Assembly: GCF_021442325.1 (NCBI RefSeq)
Contig: NZ_CP087879.1
Location: forward strand, 2,046,001 to 2,110,000
Direction: 5' to 3'
DNA from: Agromyces marinus
GTDB lineage: Bacteria > Actinomycetota > Actinomycetes > Actinomycetales > Microbacteriaceae
Length of the DNA: 64,000 nucleotides
Shown: one piece after another, positions 9,529 through 17,109 of the stretch
How the letters are laid out: each line of letters begins with the position of its first letter
How positions within the stretch are numbered: the first letter of the stretch is position 1
Program-made: the position numbers and the translations under genes
The notes under the pieces: generated by a model
Database searches by the model: none
The model's input: only the letters and a program-made list of their open reading frames with translations
What the model was told of the DNA's origin: nothing

Positions 9529-9816
9529 TCAGCCCTTCTTCATGCGTTCGTAGATCTCTTTGCAGCTCGGGCAGACGGGGAACTTCTCCGGGTCGCGGCC
9601 CGGGGTCCACTTCTTGCCGCACAGCGCGCGCACTGGCTTGCCGGTGACGGCCGACTCGAGGATCTGCTCCTTCTTCACGTAGTGCGAGAACCGCTCGTGG
9701 TCGCCCGGTTCGATGGTCTCCTCTTCGAGGAGCTTCTCGAGCTCGCGGTCGAGCACCGTGGTGCCGCCACCGGGCGCGTCGGGGTCGGCGATGCTCGCCT
9801 GTGCGGGACGGATCAT
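9529..9816 (-). CDS. DUF3039 domain protein, zinc-ribbon-like
   Basis: A 95-residue protein of a family restricted to actinobacteria and without known function. Residues 30-95 hold the conserved core: HERFSHYVKKEQI, then ALCGKKW and FPVCPSCKEIYERM. C66 together with the CPSC pair could form a zinc site. The ATG at 9816 lies seven bases after TAGAAT, so the transcript is probably leaderless. It lies tail-to-tail with pncB. Confidence 0.88.
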   Translation of the reverse strand: MIRPAQASIADPDAPGGGTTVLDRELEKLLEEETIEPGDHERFSHYVKKEQILESAVTGKPVRALCGKKWTPGRDPEKFPVCPSCKEIYERMKKG

Positions 9817-9823
9817 GGGCTCG

Positions 9824-9829
9824 ATTCTA
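9824..9829 (-). promoter_or_regulatory. -10 element, leaderless DUF3039 mRNA
   Basis: TAGAAT on the minus strand, seven bases before the ATG at 9816. Confidence 0.5.
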
Positions 9830-9837
9830 CGCCGGGC

Positions 9838-11412
9838 TCACGCCCGCACGGCGGCCGCGACGATCTCCGGGCCGCGCCGGTCGAAGACCCGCCCGCCGGA
9901 CCAGACGCCGACGGCGACGGCGATCAGGCCGAGCCCGACTCCGGCCGCGAGCGATGCGGTGTGCCAGGCGGGGTCGTCGATGATCCCGAGCGTCGCGAAC
10001 CCGATCGCGGGGGCCGCGATGAGCAGCGAGCCGAACATCGTCACGGACTGCACGAGCGCGGTCAGCGCCCCGGTCGACTGGGGCTGCTGGAACGGGCTGT
10101 CGCCGGGCTTGACGACGGGGTACGGCATTGCCGCCGAGGTGATCGAGCCGATGCCGAGCCCACCGAGCAGCAGGGCGGTGCTCACGCCGAGCAGCGACGG
10201 GAGCAGCCGCCAGTCGCCCTGCACGAAGACGGTGACGGCGCTGCCGATCCCGATGACGAGGATGCCGGCGACGAGCACGGGGACGAGCCGGCCGAACCGG
10301 TCGGCGGCGCCGCGCACGCCCGTGGCGACGTGCAGCCAGACGGCCGTGTTGTCGTAGGCGGTGTCGTTGTGGAGGATCCAGCCGAGCAGGAGGCAGATCA
10401 CCGGGACGGGGATGAGCGCGAGGTACATCTGCGGGACCCCGGCGATCCCGAGGGGGAGCATCACGAGCACGGGCGTGACGGGCACCATGAGCAGCGAGAC
10501 CCAGTACCGCGCGTCGCGGAACCAGTAGGTGGTGCTGCGCGCGGCGATCGCGCCGGTCGGCCCCGACGGGGTGCGGCCGAACCAGCCGAGCCCGTGGTAG
10601 CTGCGCGAGCTCGCCTCGCGCCCGGGCGTGATGAGCATCCTGGACACGAGCGCCCGCCATGCGAGCCACGCGAGCCAGACGGTCGCGCCGGCGATCAGCA
10701 GCTTCAGCACCGCTGGGCCCCACGCGCCGCTCGCGGCGTCGCCGGGCACGGCGAACGCGGCGCCGAGCGGGGTCCACGAGAGCGTCTGCGCGATCGTGCC
10801 GAGCACGCGTCGTCCGGAGGCCGCCCAGTCGACGGTCGTGAGCGCGACGATGAGCGGCGCGAGCATGACCAGCAGGAGCACGCCGAGGACGGTGCCGACG
10901 TCCCGTGCGCGGCGGGTCTCGAGCAGCAGCCCGGCGACTCCCGCGGCGAGCCGGGCGGCGAGGATGCACGTGACGAATCCGAGTGCCGCGGCGAGGATCG
11001 CGATGAGGGCGATGCCGAACCCGCGCGACCAGGTGACGACGGTTCCGGTCATGACGATCGCGAGCGCGACCGCCGGAACCCCGAGGGTCGCCGCGACGGC
11101 GAGTCCGAGGGCGATGCTGCGGTCCGGGATGCCGAAGAGGGCGAACCGGCGCGGGTCCATGGTGTCGTCGACGCCGAAGACGAGCGGGACGACGATGAAG
11201 CCGACGACGGTCGCCGCACCGGCGACGGTGAGGACGTCGCGCACGAGCGCGACGTCGTCGGCCCCGCGCAGCCCGACGAGCACGAGGAAGAGCAGCACCG
11301 ACATCCCGAGGCCGTACACGATCGCGAGACTGAGCCCGACGACCTGCCAGGGGCTGCGCCGGAAGACGTTCCCGAGCAGCCGGAGCTTCAGTCGGAGAAG
11401 CTGTGCAACCAT
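9838..11412 (-). CDS. ABC transporter permease
   Basis: A 524-residue polytopic membrane protein with about 12 hydrophobic stretches (from residue 20 to about 515). It is nearly all hydrophobic helices with short charged loops, the largest near residues 250-290 (REASSRSYHGLGWFGR). The start is the ATG at 11412, inside the end of the upstream ATPase gene (25-base overlap), so the two are translationally coupled and form one exporter. It resembles the large actinobacterial ABC-2-like permeases that pair with CcmA-type ATPases. The substrate is unknown; drugs, lipids or peptides are possible. No extracytoplasmic binding domain is seen. Confidence 0.8.
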   Translation of the reverse strand: MVAQLLRLKLRLLGNVFRRSPWQVVGLSLAIVYGLGMSVLLFLVLVGLRGADDVALVRDVLTVAGAATVVGFIVVPLVFGVDDTMDPRRFALFGIPDRSIALGLAVAATLGVPAVALAIVMTGTVVTWSRGFGIALIAILAAALGFVTCILAARLAAGVAGLLLETRRARDVGTVLGVLLLVMLAPLIVALTTVDWAASGRRVLGTIAQTLSWTPLGAAFAVPGDAASGAWGPAVLKLLIAGATVWLAWLAWRALVSRMLITPGREASSRSYHGLGWFGRTPSGPTGAIAARSTTYWFRDARYWVSLLMVPVTPVLVMLPLGIAGVPQMYLALIPVPVICLLLGWILHNDTAYDNTAVWLHVATGVRGAADRFGRLVPVLVAGILVIGIGSAVTVFVQGDWRLLPSLLGVSTALLLGGLGIGSITSAAMPYPVVKPGDSPFQQPQSTGALTALVQSVTMFGSLLIAAPAIGFATLGIIDDPAWHTASLAAGVGLGLIAVAVGVWSGGRVFDRRGPEIVAAAVRA

Positions 11413-13382
11413 TCCATGCCCTCCGCTGCCTTGCGCCCGCCCGCGAGCTCGACGAACCGGTCCTCGAGCGTGTCGCCCTGCCGGACCTCGTCGAGCGTGC
11501 CGGATGCCAGGACCCGGCCGCCCACGATGATCGCCGCCGAATCGCAGACGCGTTCGATGAGGTCCATGCCGTGGCTGGAGAGGAGCACGGTGCCGCCGCC
11601 CCCGACGTAGCGCTCGAGGATGTCGGTGAGGTTCGCCGCCGACACAGGGTCGACGGATTCGAACGGTTCGTCCAGGACGAGCACGCGCGGCGAGTGGATC
11701 ATGGCGCAGGCGAGCGCGATCTTCTTGGTCATGCCGGCCGAGTAGTCGGCGACGAGCCGGTCGAGGGCGTCGTCGAGGCCGAAGGCGTCGGCCAGGTCGG
11801 CACTGCGCTCGAGCACCGTCCGGTGGTCGAGCCCGCGGAGCGAACCCGAGTAGTAGAGCATCTCGGACCCGGTGAGCCGGTCGAACAGGCGCAGGCGGTC
11901 CGGGAGCACGCCCGTGATGCGCTTCGCGCCGCGCGGGTCCTTCCACACGTCGATGCCGTGCACGTGCACCGACCCGCCGTCGGGTCGGAGCAGGCCCGTG
12001 ATCATCGAGAGGGTCGTCGTCTTGCCTGCGCCGTTCGGTCCGACGATGCCGTAGAACGAGCCGGCGCGGATGTCGAGGCTGATCGCGTCGACGGCGGTCG
12101 TGTCGCCGTAGCGCTTGACGAGCCCGTCGATCGCGAGCACGACCGGGGCGTCGGCGGCCGGTGCGTCGCGGGCGACCCTGAGGGTGCGCTTCTTGCGGGG
12201 CGTGGCCTTGGCGGCCGTGGCGGGCGCAGTGGTGAGCGGGATGACGGCCACGCCGCGCTCGCCGTCGGGCGACGACTCGGGCGTTCCAGGGGTGGGGGCA
12301 GGCTCGTCGGAAGGGTCGCCGGGCGCGGGCTCGTCGAGCGCCGGCTCGTCCACCGGCTCGAACTCATCGACCACGGGCTCGTCCGCGTCGCCCTCCTCCG
12401 GCCCGCCGGGATGCCAGGTGCGGGTGGCCTCGGCGGCCGCGAGCCCCGATGCATCGATCGGCGCCTGGGCGGTTCCGGACGTGCCCTCGGCGTCGCTCGC
12501 CGAGGCGTCGCTCGAGGCGTCATTCGCCGAGGCGTCGTCGATCCCGGCCGAGCCGTCGGCCTCGGCGACCTCCGGCGCGGTCGGGCGGCGCGGGGTTCGC
12601 TCGGCCTCGGTCGTGTCGGTCGTCACCGACGCGGCCACCCTGGCACGCGCGGAGGCCGACTCGCGGCGCGCCTCGGTGGCACGCGCACGTGCCGCGGCCG
12701 CCGCGGAGGCGCGGGCCGACTTCGCGGTGCCGCTCCGGGCCGCCGATGTCTCGGCTGCGGAACCCCGCGCGGACGCCGCCCGCTTCGACGGGGTCGACGC
12801 CGGCTGCTCCAGGGCCTCCGGACCGACGTCGGCCGGTGCTGCGTCCGATGACGTCGGACGCGGCGCGCCGGCGGGCTTCGATGCGGGCTTCGCGGCGGCC
12901 TTGGCCGAGGTCCGCTTGGCCGCGGCGGTCGCGGCCGGGCGCTTGGCCGCGGGGCGCGCACCCGTGCCCGACTTCTTCGAGGTCGACGACGCGGCCCGGG
13001 GCGCTGGGCGCTCGGTCGCGGCATCCGTCGCCGTCTCGTCGGTGGCCGGACCCGCGGTCGCCTCAGCGGGCGCCTTCGCCGCCGACCTGCGCTCGGCCGC
13101 CTTCGCCGCGGTGCTCGCACCGGAGGCCCGCTTCGCCGCGCCCGAACCGGACGCGGCCCGAGTGGCCGAGGTCTTCTTCGCCGAGGCCGAGGCGGCCCTC
13201 GACCTGCTCGACGAGGCGGTGGTCGATGCCGCCTTCCCCGTGGAGCGGGCGCCGGGACGCGCGGTGCTCCGGCCGGAACCGGACTTCGCGGGCGCTGCGG
13301 ACTCCCCCGAGTCGGCGGACACCCCCGTGCCGGTGCCTTCGGGAGTCTCGTCGTCAGCGGCTGATCGCGAAACAGAAGTCAC
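11388..13382 (-). CDS. ABC transporter ATPase with long Ala/Lys/Asp-rich N-terminal tail
   Basis: The 664-residue product has a normal CcmA-type ATPase only in its last 250 residues: Walker A GPNGAGKTT near 448, the signature SAGMTKKIALA near 548, Walker B VLVLDEP near 570, and the switch His in SSHGMD. Roughly the first 410 residues are low-complexity. About 20-220 is basic and built of Ala, Lys, Ser, Thr and Arg, like histone-H1 or HupB tails; about 260-390 is acidic. A GTG at 13385 is possible, but the next GTG (13382) sits six bases after TAGGTT, matching the leaderless spacing seen elsewhere. It drives the permease encoded downstream. The tail is probably disordered and may bind the membrane surface, nucleic acid or another protein. 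Confidence 0.82.
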   Translation of the reverse strand: MTSVSRSAADDETPEGTGTGVSADSGESAAPAKSGSGRSTARPGARSTGKAASTTASSSRSRAASASAKKTSATRAASGSGAAKRASGASTAAKAAERRSAAKAPAEATAGPATDETATDAATERPAPRAASSTSKKSGTGARPAAKRPAATAAAKRTSAKAAAKPASKPAGAPRPTSSDAAPADVGPEALEQPASTPSKRAASARGSAAETSAARSGTAKSARASAAAAARARATEARRESASARARVAASVTTDTTEAERTPRRPTAPEVAEADGSAGIDDASANDASSDASASDAEGTSGTAQAPIDASGLAAAEATRTWHPGGPEEGDADEPVVDEFEPVDEPALDEPAPGDPSDEPAPTPGTPESSPDGERGVAVIPLTTAPATAAKATPRKKRTLRVARDAPAADAPVVLAIDGLVKRYGDTTAVDAISLDIRAGSFYGIVGPNGAGKTTTLSMITGLLRPDGGSVHVHGIDVWKDPRGAKRITGVLPDRLRLFDRLTGSEMLYYSGSLRGLDHRTVLERSADLADAFGLDDALDRLVADYSAGMTKKIALACAMIHSPRVLVLDEPFESVDPVSAANLTDILERYVGGGGTVLLSSHGMDLIERVCDSAAIIVGGRVLASGTLDEVRQGDTLEDRFVELAGGRKAAEGMEWLHSFSD

Positions 13383-13547
13383 CACGACAACCTACCAACC
13401 CCCTGGCGCCGGGACCCTCGATCGCGCTGGGAAGTCGGCCGTCCGGTCGCCGGGAGTGCGGCGGGCGACCGGAACGGAACCCCGGACGACAGGTCACGAT
13501 CGCACTACGTTGGCCGGAAGTCCCGGTGATCGGGCTGATCGCTCGGG

Positions 13548-13553
13548 TATCCT
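13548..13553 (+). promoter_or_regulatory. candidate -10 element of wall-polymer nucleotidyltransferase gene
   Basis: TATCCT lies about 105 bases before the GTG at 13660, giving a long leader. The rest of the divergent region 13383-13659 shows nothing else I can assign. Confidence 0.3.
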
Positions 13554-13659
13554 GACAGGCGGCATAACGGCGTGTCCAGCAATGAACGTACGGATGAACA
13601 GGGGCCGAACTCGTCTCGACGGCGAAGCTTCGCGACATCCGGATGATGAAGGAGATGCA

Positions 13660-14352
13660 GTGACCACCCAGATCGTGATCCTCGCAGCCGGCATGGGGAG
13701 CCGGCTCGGGCGTTCCCTCCCCAAACCGCTCACCGAGCTCAGCGACGGCCGCACCATCATGCGCCAGCAGTTCGACAACATCGAGCACTCGTTCGGCCGC
13801 AACGCCGCGGTGACGATCGTGGTCGGCTACAAGCTCGAGCACATCATCGAGGCCTTCCCGCAGGCGTCCTTCGTCTACAACGAGGAGTACGACCAGACGA
13901 ACACCTCGAAGTCGCTCATGCGCGCCCTGCAGGCGTCGCAGCAGGGCGGGGTGCTGTGGATGAACGGCGACGTCGTCTTCGACCCGTGCATCCTCGACCG
14001 CGCACTGCCGTTCATCGCCCGCGACCAGTCGTTCGTGACCGTCAACACGGCGAAGGTGTCCGACGAAGAGGTGAAGTACACCACGAGCGCCGAGGGCTAC
14101 ATCAAGGAGCTCTCCAAGACCGTCAAGGGCGGCCTGGGCGAGGCGGTCGGCATCAACTACATCGCCGCCCGCGACAAGTCCGTGTTCCTCGCGCACCTGC
14201 AGCGCGTCGGCGCGCAGGACTACTTCGAGCGCGGCCTCGAGCTCGCGATCGAGCAGAACGGCCTGCTCGTCGAGCCGATGGACGTCTCCGACCTCTACGC
14301 GGTCGAGATCGACTTCGCCGAAGACCTGGAGCGCGCCAACCACTTCGTGTGA
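13660..14352 (+). CDS. nucleotidyltransferase, phosphocholine/polyol-phosphate cytidylyltransferase-like
   Basis: A 230-residue GT-A-fold nucleotidyltransferase. The N-terminus has the LAAGMGSRLG loop and LPKPL lysine motif that bind and activate the nucleotide. VYNEEYDQTNTSKSLMRAL and the metal-binding NGDVVF follow, an arrangement like LicC (CTP:phosphocholine cytidylyltransferase) and inositol-phosphate cytidylyltransferases. It probably makes a CDP-activated head group or polyol. That fits its neighbours: a TagGH exporter, a TagF-like polymerase and a CDP-alcohol phosphotransferase. The GTG start follows GAAGGAGA; the open frame extends far upstream but lacks conserved sequence. The true substrate cannot be read from sequence. 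Confidence 0.82.
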   Translation: MTTQIVILAAGMGSRLGRSLPKPLTELSDGRTIMRQQFDNIEHSFGRNAAVTIVVGYKLEHIIEAFPQASFVYNEEYDQTNTSKSLMRALQASQQGGVLWMNGDVVFDPCILDRALPFIARDQSFVTVNTAKVSDEEVKYTTSAEGYIKELSKTVKGGLGEAVGINYIAARDKSVFLAHLQRVGAQDYFERGLELAIEQNGLLVEPMDVSDLYAVEIDFAEDLERANHFV

Positions 14353-14370
14353 CCCTGCGCACCACAGCGT

Positions 14371-14403
14371 GAAGAGCGGATGCCGTGACGGCATCCGCTC
14401 TTC
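14371..14403. terminator. perfect hairpin made of two inverted GCGGATGCC words
   Basis: A 15-bp perfect stem (GAAGAGCGGATGCCG and its complement) with a TGA loop follows the nucleotidyltransferase stop. It contains the genome-wide repeated word GCGGATGCC once in each orientation. No T-run follows. It probably ends the upstream transcript, since a fresh promoter lies just downstream. Confidence 0.65.
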
Positions 14404-14452
14404 GCATTCGGCGGCCGGACGCGCGCGGCACGGGACGCCCCTGCGCTCCCCC

Positions 14453-14458
14453 TACGAT
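14453..14458 (+). promoter_or_regulatory. -10 element, leaderless tagGH-like mRNA
   Basis: TACGAT, six bases before the GTG at 14465. It favours that GTG over the ATG one codon later. Confidence 0.5.
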
Positions 14459-14464
14459 GAGAAC

Positions 14465-15265
14465 GTGATGAGCTACGCCGACTCGCATCCGTTCTCGCGG
14501 ACGCGGTGGGCCGGATACCGGCACTCCCTGTGGTTGCTCACCACGCGCGACCTGAAGGTGCGCTACTCGACCTCGGCCCTCGGGTACCTCTGGTCGGTGC
14601 TCGACCCGCTCGTCATGGCGGGCATCTACTGGTTCGTCTTCACGCAGATCTTCGAGCGGCTCGTCGGAACCGAGCCGTACATCGTGTTCCTGCTCACGGC
14701 CCTGCTGCCGTGGATGTGGTTCAACGGCGCCGTCTCGGACTCGACGCGCGCCTACCTCAAGGACGCCAAGCTCGTCAGGTCCACCAAGCTCCCCCGGACG
14801 ATCTGGGTCAACCGCATCGTCCTCTCGAAGGGGATCGAGTTCGTGCTGGCCCTGCCCGTGCTCGCGCTGTTCGCCCTCGTGTTCGCGGCCGAGGTCACCT
14901 GGGGCATCCTCTGGTTCCCGCTCGCGGTCGCGCTGCAGGCCGCGCTCACGGCGGGGATCGGGATGATCGTCGCACCCCTCGTGGTGTTCTTCCGCGACCT
15001 GGAACGGGCGACCAAGCTCATCCTTCGCTTCCTGTTCTACGCGTCGCCGATCGTCTACGGCACCGCGAACCTGCCCGAGGAACTGCACTTCTGGGCGGCG
15101 TTCAACCCGCTCACGGGCATCTTCGGGCTCTACCGGGCCACGTTCTTCCCCGGCGAGCTCGACCCGTTCGCGGTCGGCATCGCCGCCGCGATGTCGCTGG
15201 CATTCCTCGCGCTGGGCCTCTGGGTGTTCCGGCGCACCGAACGCCAGGTGCTGAAGGAGATCTGA
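14465..15265 (+). CDS. ABC-2 polysaccharide/teichoic acid export permease (TagG-like)
   Basis: A 266-residue ABC-2 permease with six membrane spans. The N-terminal amphipathic region HSLWLLTTRDLKVRYSTSALGYLW is the usual gate-helix signature of O-antigen and teichoic-acid exporters (TagG, Wzm). The YLKDAKLVRSTKLPR segment near 100 is the coupling helix, and YASPIVYG and FNPLTGI near 200-215 match the family C-terminal half. It would move an undecaprenyl-linked wall polymer across the membrane. The start is chosen from promoter spacing; ATG 14468 is the alternative. The stop overlaps the ATPase start by one base (TGATG). Confidence 0.9.
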   Translation: MMSYADSHPFSRTRWAGYRHSLWLLTTRDLKVRYSTSALGYLWSVLDPLVMAGIYWFVFTQIFERLVGTEPYIVFLLTALLPWMWFNGAVSDSTRAYLKDAKLVRSTKLPRTIWVNRIVLSKGIEFVLALPVLALFALVFAAEVTWGILWFPLAVALQAALTAGIGMIVAPLVVFFRDLERATKLILRFLFYASPIVYGTANLPEELHFWAAFNPLTGIFGLYRATFFPGELDPFAVGIAAAMSLAFLALGLWVFRRTERQVLKEI

Positions 15266-16002
15266 TGCCCGAGGCCGCCATCCGCACCGACGACCTCGGC
15301 ATCCGCTTCCGCCGCAACCGGCGCGCTCGCCGCTCGTTCAAGGACCTGTTCTCCACCGCCCGCAGGCGGAACCGACCCGGCGAGTTCTGGGCGCTGCGCG
15401 GGCTCAGCATCGACGTCCGCCCGGGTGAGGCGATCGGCGTGGTCGGCCGCAACGGCCAGGGCAAGTCCACGCTGCTGAAGCTCGTCGCGGGCGTGCTCAT
15501 CCCCGACGAGGGCTCGGTGACGGTCAGCGGCGGGGTCGCGCCGCTCATCGAGATCACCGGCGGGTTCGTCGACGACCTGACCGTTCGCGACAACGTGTAC
15601 CTCACCGCGGGACTGCACGGAATGACGCGTGCCCAGGTCGACGCGAAGTTCGAGGAGATCATCGGGTTCGCCGACATCGGCGACTTCCTCGACACGCCCT
15701 ACAAGCATCTCTCCAGCGGCATGAAGGTGCGCATCGCCTTCGCGGTGATCGCCCAACTCGACGAACCGATCCTCCTCGTGGACGAGGTGCTCGCGGTGGG
15801 CGACAAGGCGTTCCGCGAGAAGTGCTACCGCCGGATCGAGGAGCTCCTCGCGGGCGGGCGCACGCTGTTCTTCGTCTCCCACAACGAACGCGACCTGCGC
15901 CGGTTCTGCACGCGCGGCCTCTACCTCGACAAGGGCGCCCTCGTGCTCGACGCCGGCATCGACGAGGTGCTCGACCGGTACAACGCCGACTACGGGATCT
16001 GA
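15265..16002 (+). CDS. teichoic acid/polysaccharide export ATPase (TagH-like)
   Basis: This 245-residue ATPase partners the permease just upstream. Residues 15-45 carry the extra N-terminal basic segment seen in TagH/Wzt ATPases. Walker A is GRNGQGKST (61-69), the Q-loop region reads GGFVDDLTVRDN, the signature is LSSGMKVRIAFA, Walker B is LLVDEVLAVGD and the switch His is in FVSHN. It lacks the C-terminal carbohydrate-binding domain of Wzt, so it resembles TagH-type exporters without a sugar-recognition module. It is coupled to the permease by a one-base stop/start overlap. A hairpin follows the gene. Confidence 0.92.
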   Translation: MPEAAIRTDDLGIRFRRNRRARRSFKDLFSTARRRNRPGEFWALRGLSIDVRPGEAIGVVGRNGQGKSTLLKLVAGVLIPDEGSVTVSGGVAPLIEITGGFVDDLTVRDNVYLTAGLHGMTRAQVDAKFEEIIGFADIGDFLDTPYKHLSSGMKVRIAFAVIAQLDEPILLVDEVLAVGDKAFREKCYRRIEELLAGGRTLFFVSHNERDLRRFCTRGLYLDKGALVLDAGIDEVLDRYNADYGI

Positions 16003-16012
16003 CCGGGTGCCC

Positions 16013-16031
16013 CCGAACCCCGTGGGTTCGG
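16013..16031 (+). terminator. weak terminator hairpin after tagH-like gene
   Basis: CCGAACCC and GGGTTCGG form an 8-bp perfect stem around CGT, 10 bases after the stop. Confidence 0.45.
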
Positions 16032-16054
16032 CGCGTCCTCGCAGGCGGTCGTCC

Positions 16055-16060
16055 TAGGAT
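16055..16060 (+). promoter_or_regulatory. -10 element, leaderless mRNA of the hypothetical gene at 16068
   Basis: TAGGAT, seven bases before the ATG at 16068. Confidence 0.5.
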
Positions 16061-16067
16061 CGTCGGC

Positions 16068-17036
16068 ATGGCCGAGCGCGTCCACCGGATCCACTCACTG
16101 GGCCCCGGCGCGCCCGAGGAGGGGCCGACCGCCGAGGAAGCGCCCAGGGCGCCCGGCGCGGCGCCCGGCGCGGCGCCCGGTGCACCTGGCCACGAGCCGC
16201 CGCCGACCGACCCGGCCGATCGCGCCGCGGGCCTCGAGCGCATGCTCGACCGGGTGCTGTCGATCCAGCGGCCCATCGTGCTCGCGCACCTGCGCGGCAT
16301 CCGCCGGTCGCACCCGAACGCCTCACCCGACGAACTCGTGCGCGTGCTCGAGCGCCGCTACCTCGCCGCGGTGACCACCGGCGGCGCCGCGGTCGGTGCG
16401 ACCGCCGTCGTGCCAGGCATCGGCACGGGCGTGACCCTCGCCCTGTCGGGGCTCGAGACCGCCGGCTTCCTCGAGGCGACCGCGCTGTTCACCCAGTCCG
16501 TCGCCGAGGTGCACGGGCTGCACGTCGAGAACCCCGACCGTGCGCGGGCGCTCGTCATGACGCTCATGCTCGGTCGCGAAGGAGTCGACCTCGTCCGCCA
16601 GTTCGCCGCGCAGGCGACCGGCGGCGGAAGCCGGAACGCCTACTGGGGCGAGATCATCACGACCGGGCTCCCCCGCGCCGTGATGTCGACCGTCGCCGAC
16701 CGGCTCCGCCACGTCTTCGTCCGCCAGTTCGCCGTGCGCGGCAGCGCGAGCATGCTCAGCCGGGCGATCCCGTTCGGCATCGGCGCCGCGATCGGCGGCA
16801 CGGGCAACCACATCCTCGGTCGTCGGGTGATGAACCAGGCGCGGTCGGCGTTCGGACCGGCACCCGTGGTCCTTCCCGTCGAGCTCGAACCGCTCGGCCC
16901 CGGTGATCCGGCGATCGTCCGCGGCGCGCGGCGCGGCGCGGCGGTCGGCGTCGCCATCGCGTCGGCGACGAGCCGCGGCATCCGCACCGCCGGCCGGGCG
17001 CTCACCCGGCGGCGCAGCGACGGAACGGACGGCTGA
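16068..17036 (+). CDS. hypothetical membrane-associated protein, faintly EcsC-like
   Basis: A 322-residue protein that I cannot name with confidence. Residues 1-50 are Pro/Ala/Glu-rich and probably disordered. A glycine-rich hydrophobic region (about 100-135, TTGGAAVGATAVVPGIGTG) and a second at about 225-250 (RAIPFGIGAAIGGTGNHILG) are surrounded by helices. The layout of a PGIG turn followed by a helix and 'VAEVHGL' recalls EcsC-family proteins, but the match is weak. The last 30 residues are basic. It lies between the exporter genes and the convergent TagF-like gene with its own promoter, so it need not belong to the wall-polymer pathway. Confidence 0.65.
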   Translation: MAERVHRIHSLGPGAPEEGPTAEEAPRAPGAAPGAAPGAPGHEPPPTDPADRAAGLERMLDRVLSIQRPIVLAHLRGIRRSHPNASPDELVRVLERRYLAAVTTGGAAVGATAVVPGIGTGVTLALSGLETAGFLEATALFTQSVAEVHGLHVENPDRARALVMTLMLGREGVDLVRQFAAQATGGGSRNAYWGEIITTGLPRAVMSTVADRLRHVFVRQFAVRGSASMLSRAIPFGIGAAIGGTGNHILGRRVMNQARSAFGPAPVVLPVELEPLGPGDPAIVRGARRGAAVGVAIASATSRGIRTAGRALTRRRSDGTDG

Positions 17037-17040
17037 TCCC

Positions 17041-17064
17041 CGGGTCGACGGAAGCGTCGACCCG
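17041..17064. terminator. terminator hairpin between convergent genes
   Basis: CGGGTCGACG and its exact complement surround GAAG, giving a 10-bp stem between the stops at 17036 and 17110. Confidence 0.6.
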
Positions 17065-17080
17065 CGAAGCCCGACCCAGA

Positions 17081-17108
17081 CCCCGACCCCGACCCCGACC
17101 GACCCCGA
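17081..17108. repeat. CCCCGA short tandem repeat beside tagF-like stop
   Basis: The six-base unit CCCCGA occurs three times in a row, then as a four-base partial copy and one more full copy, ending one base from the stop codon of the minus-strand gene. Confidence 0.8.
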
Positions 17109-17109
17109 C

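Noticed and set aside
14369-14465. An upstream start for the TagG-like permease at 14369
   Set aside because: It lies inside the terminator hairpin and adds a low-complexity leader not seen in TagG proteins.
17081-17108. CCCCGA repeats as a CRISPR array
   Set aside because: The units are six bases with no spacers and no cas genes nearby; it is a simple tandem repeat.
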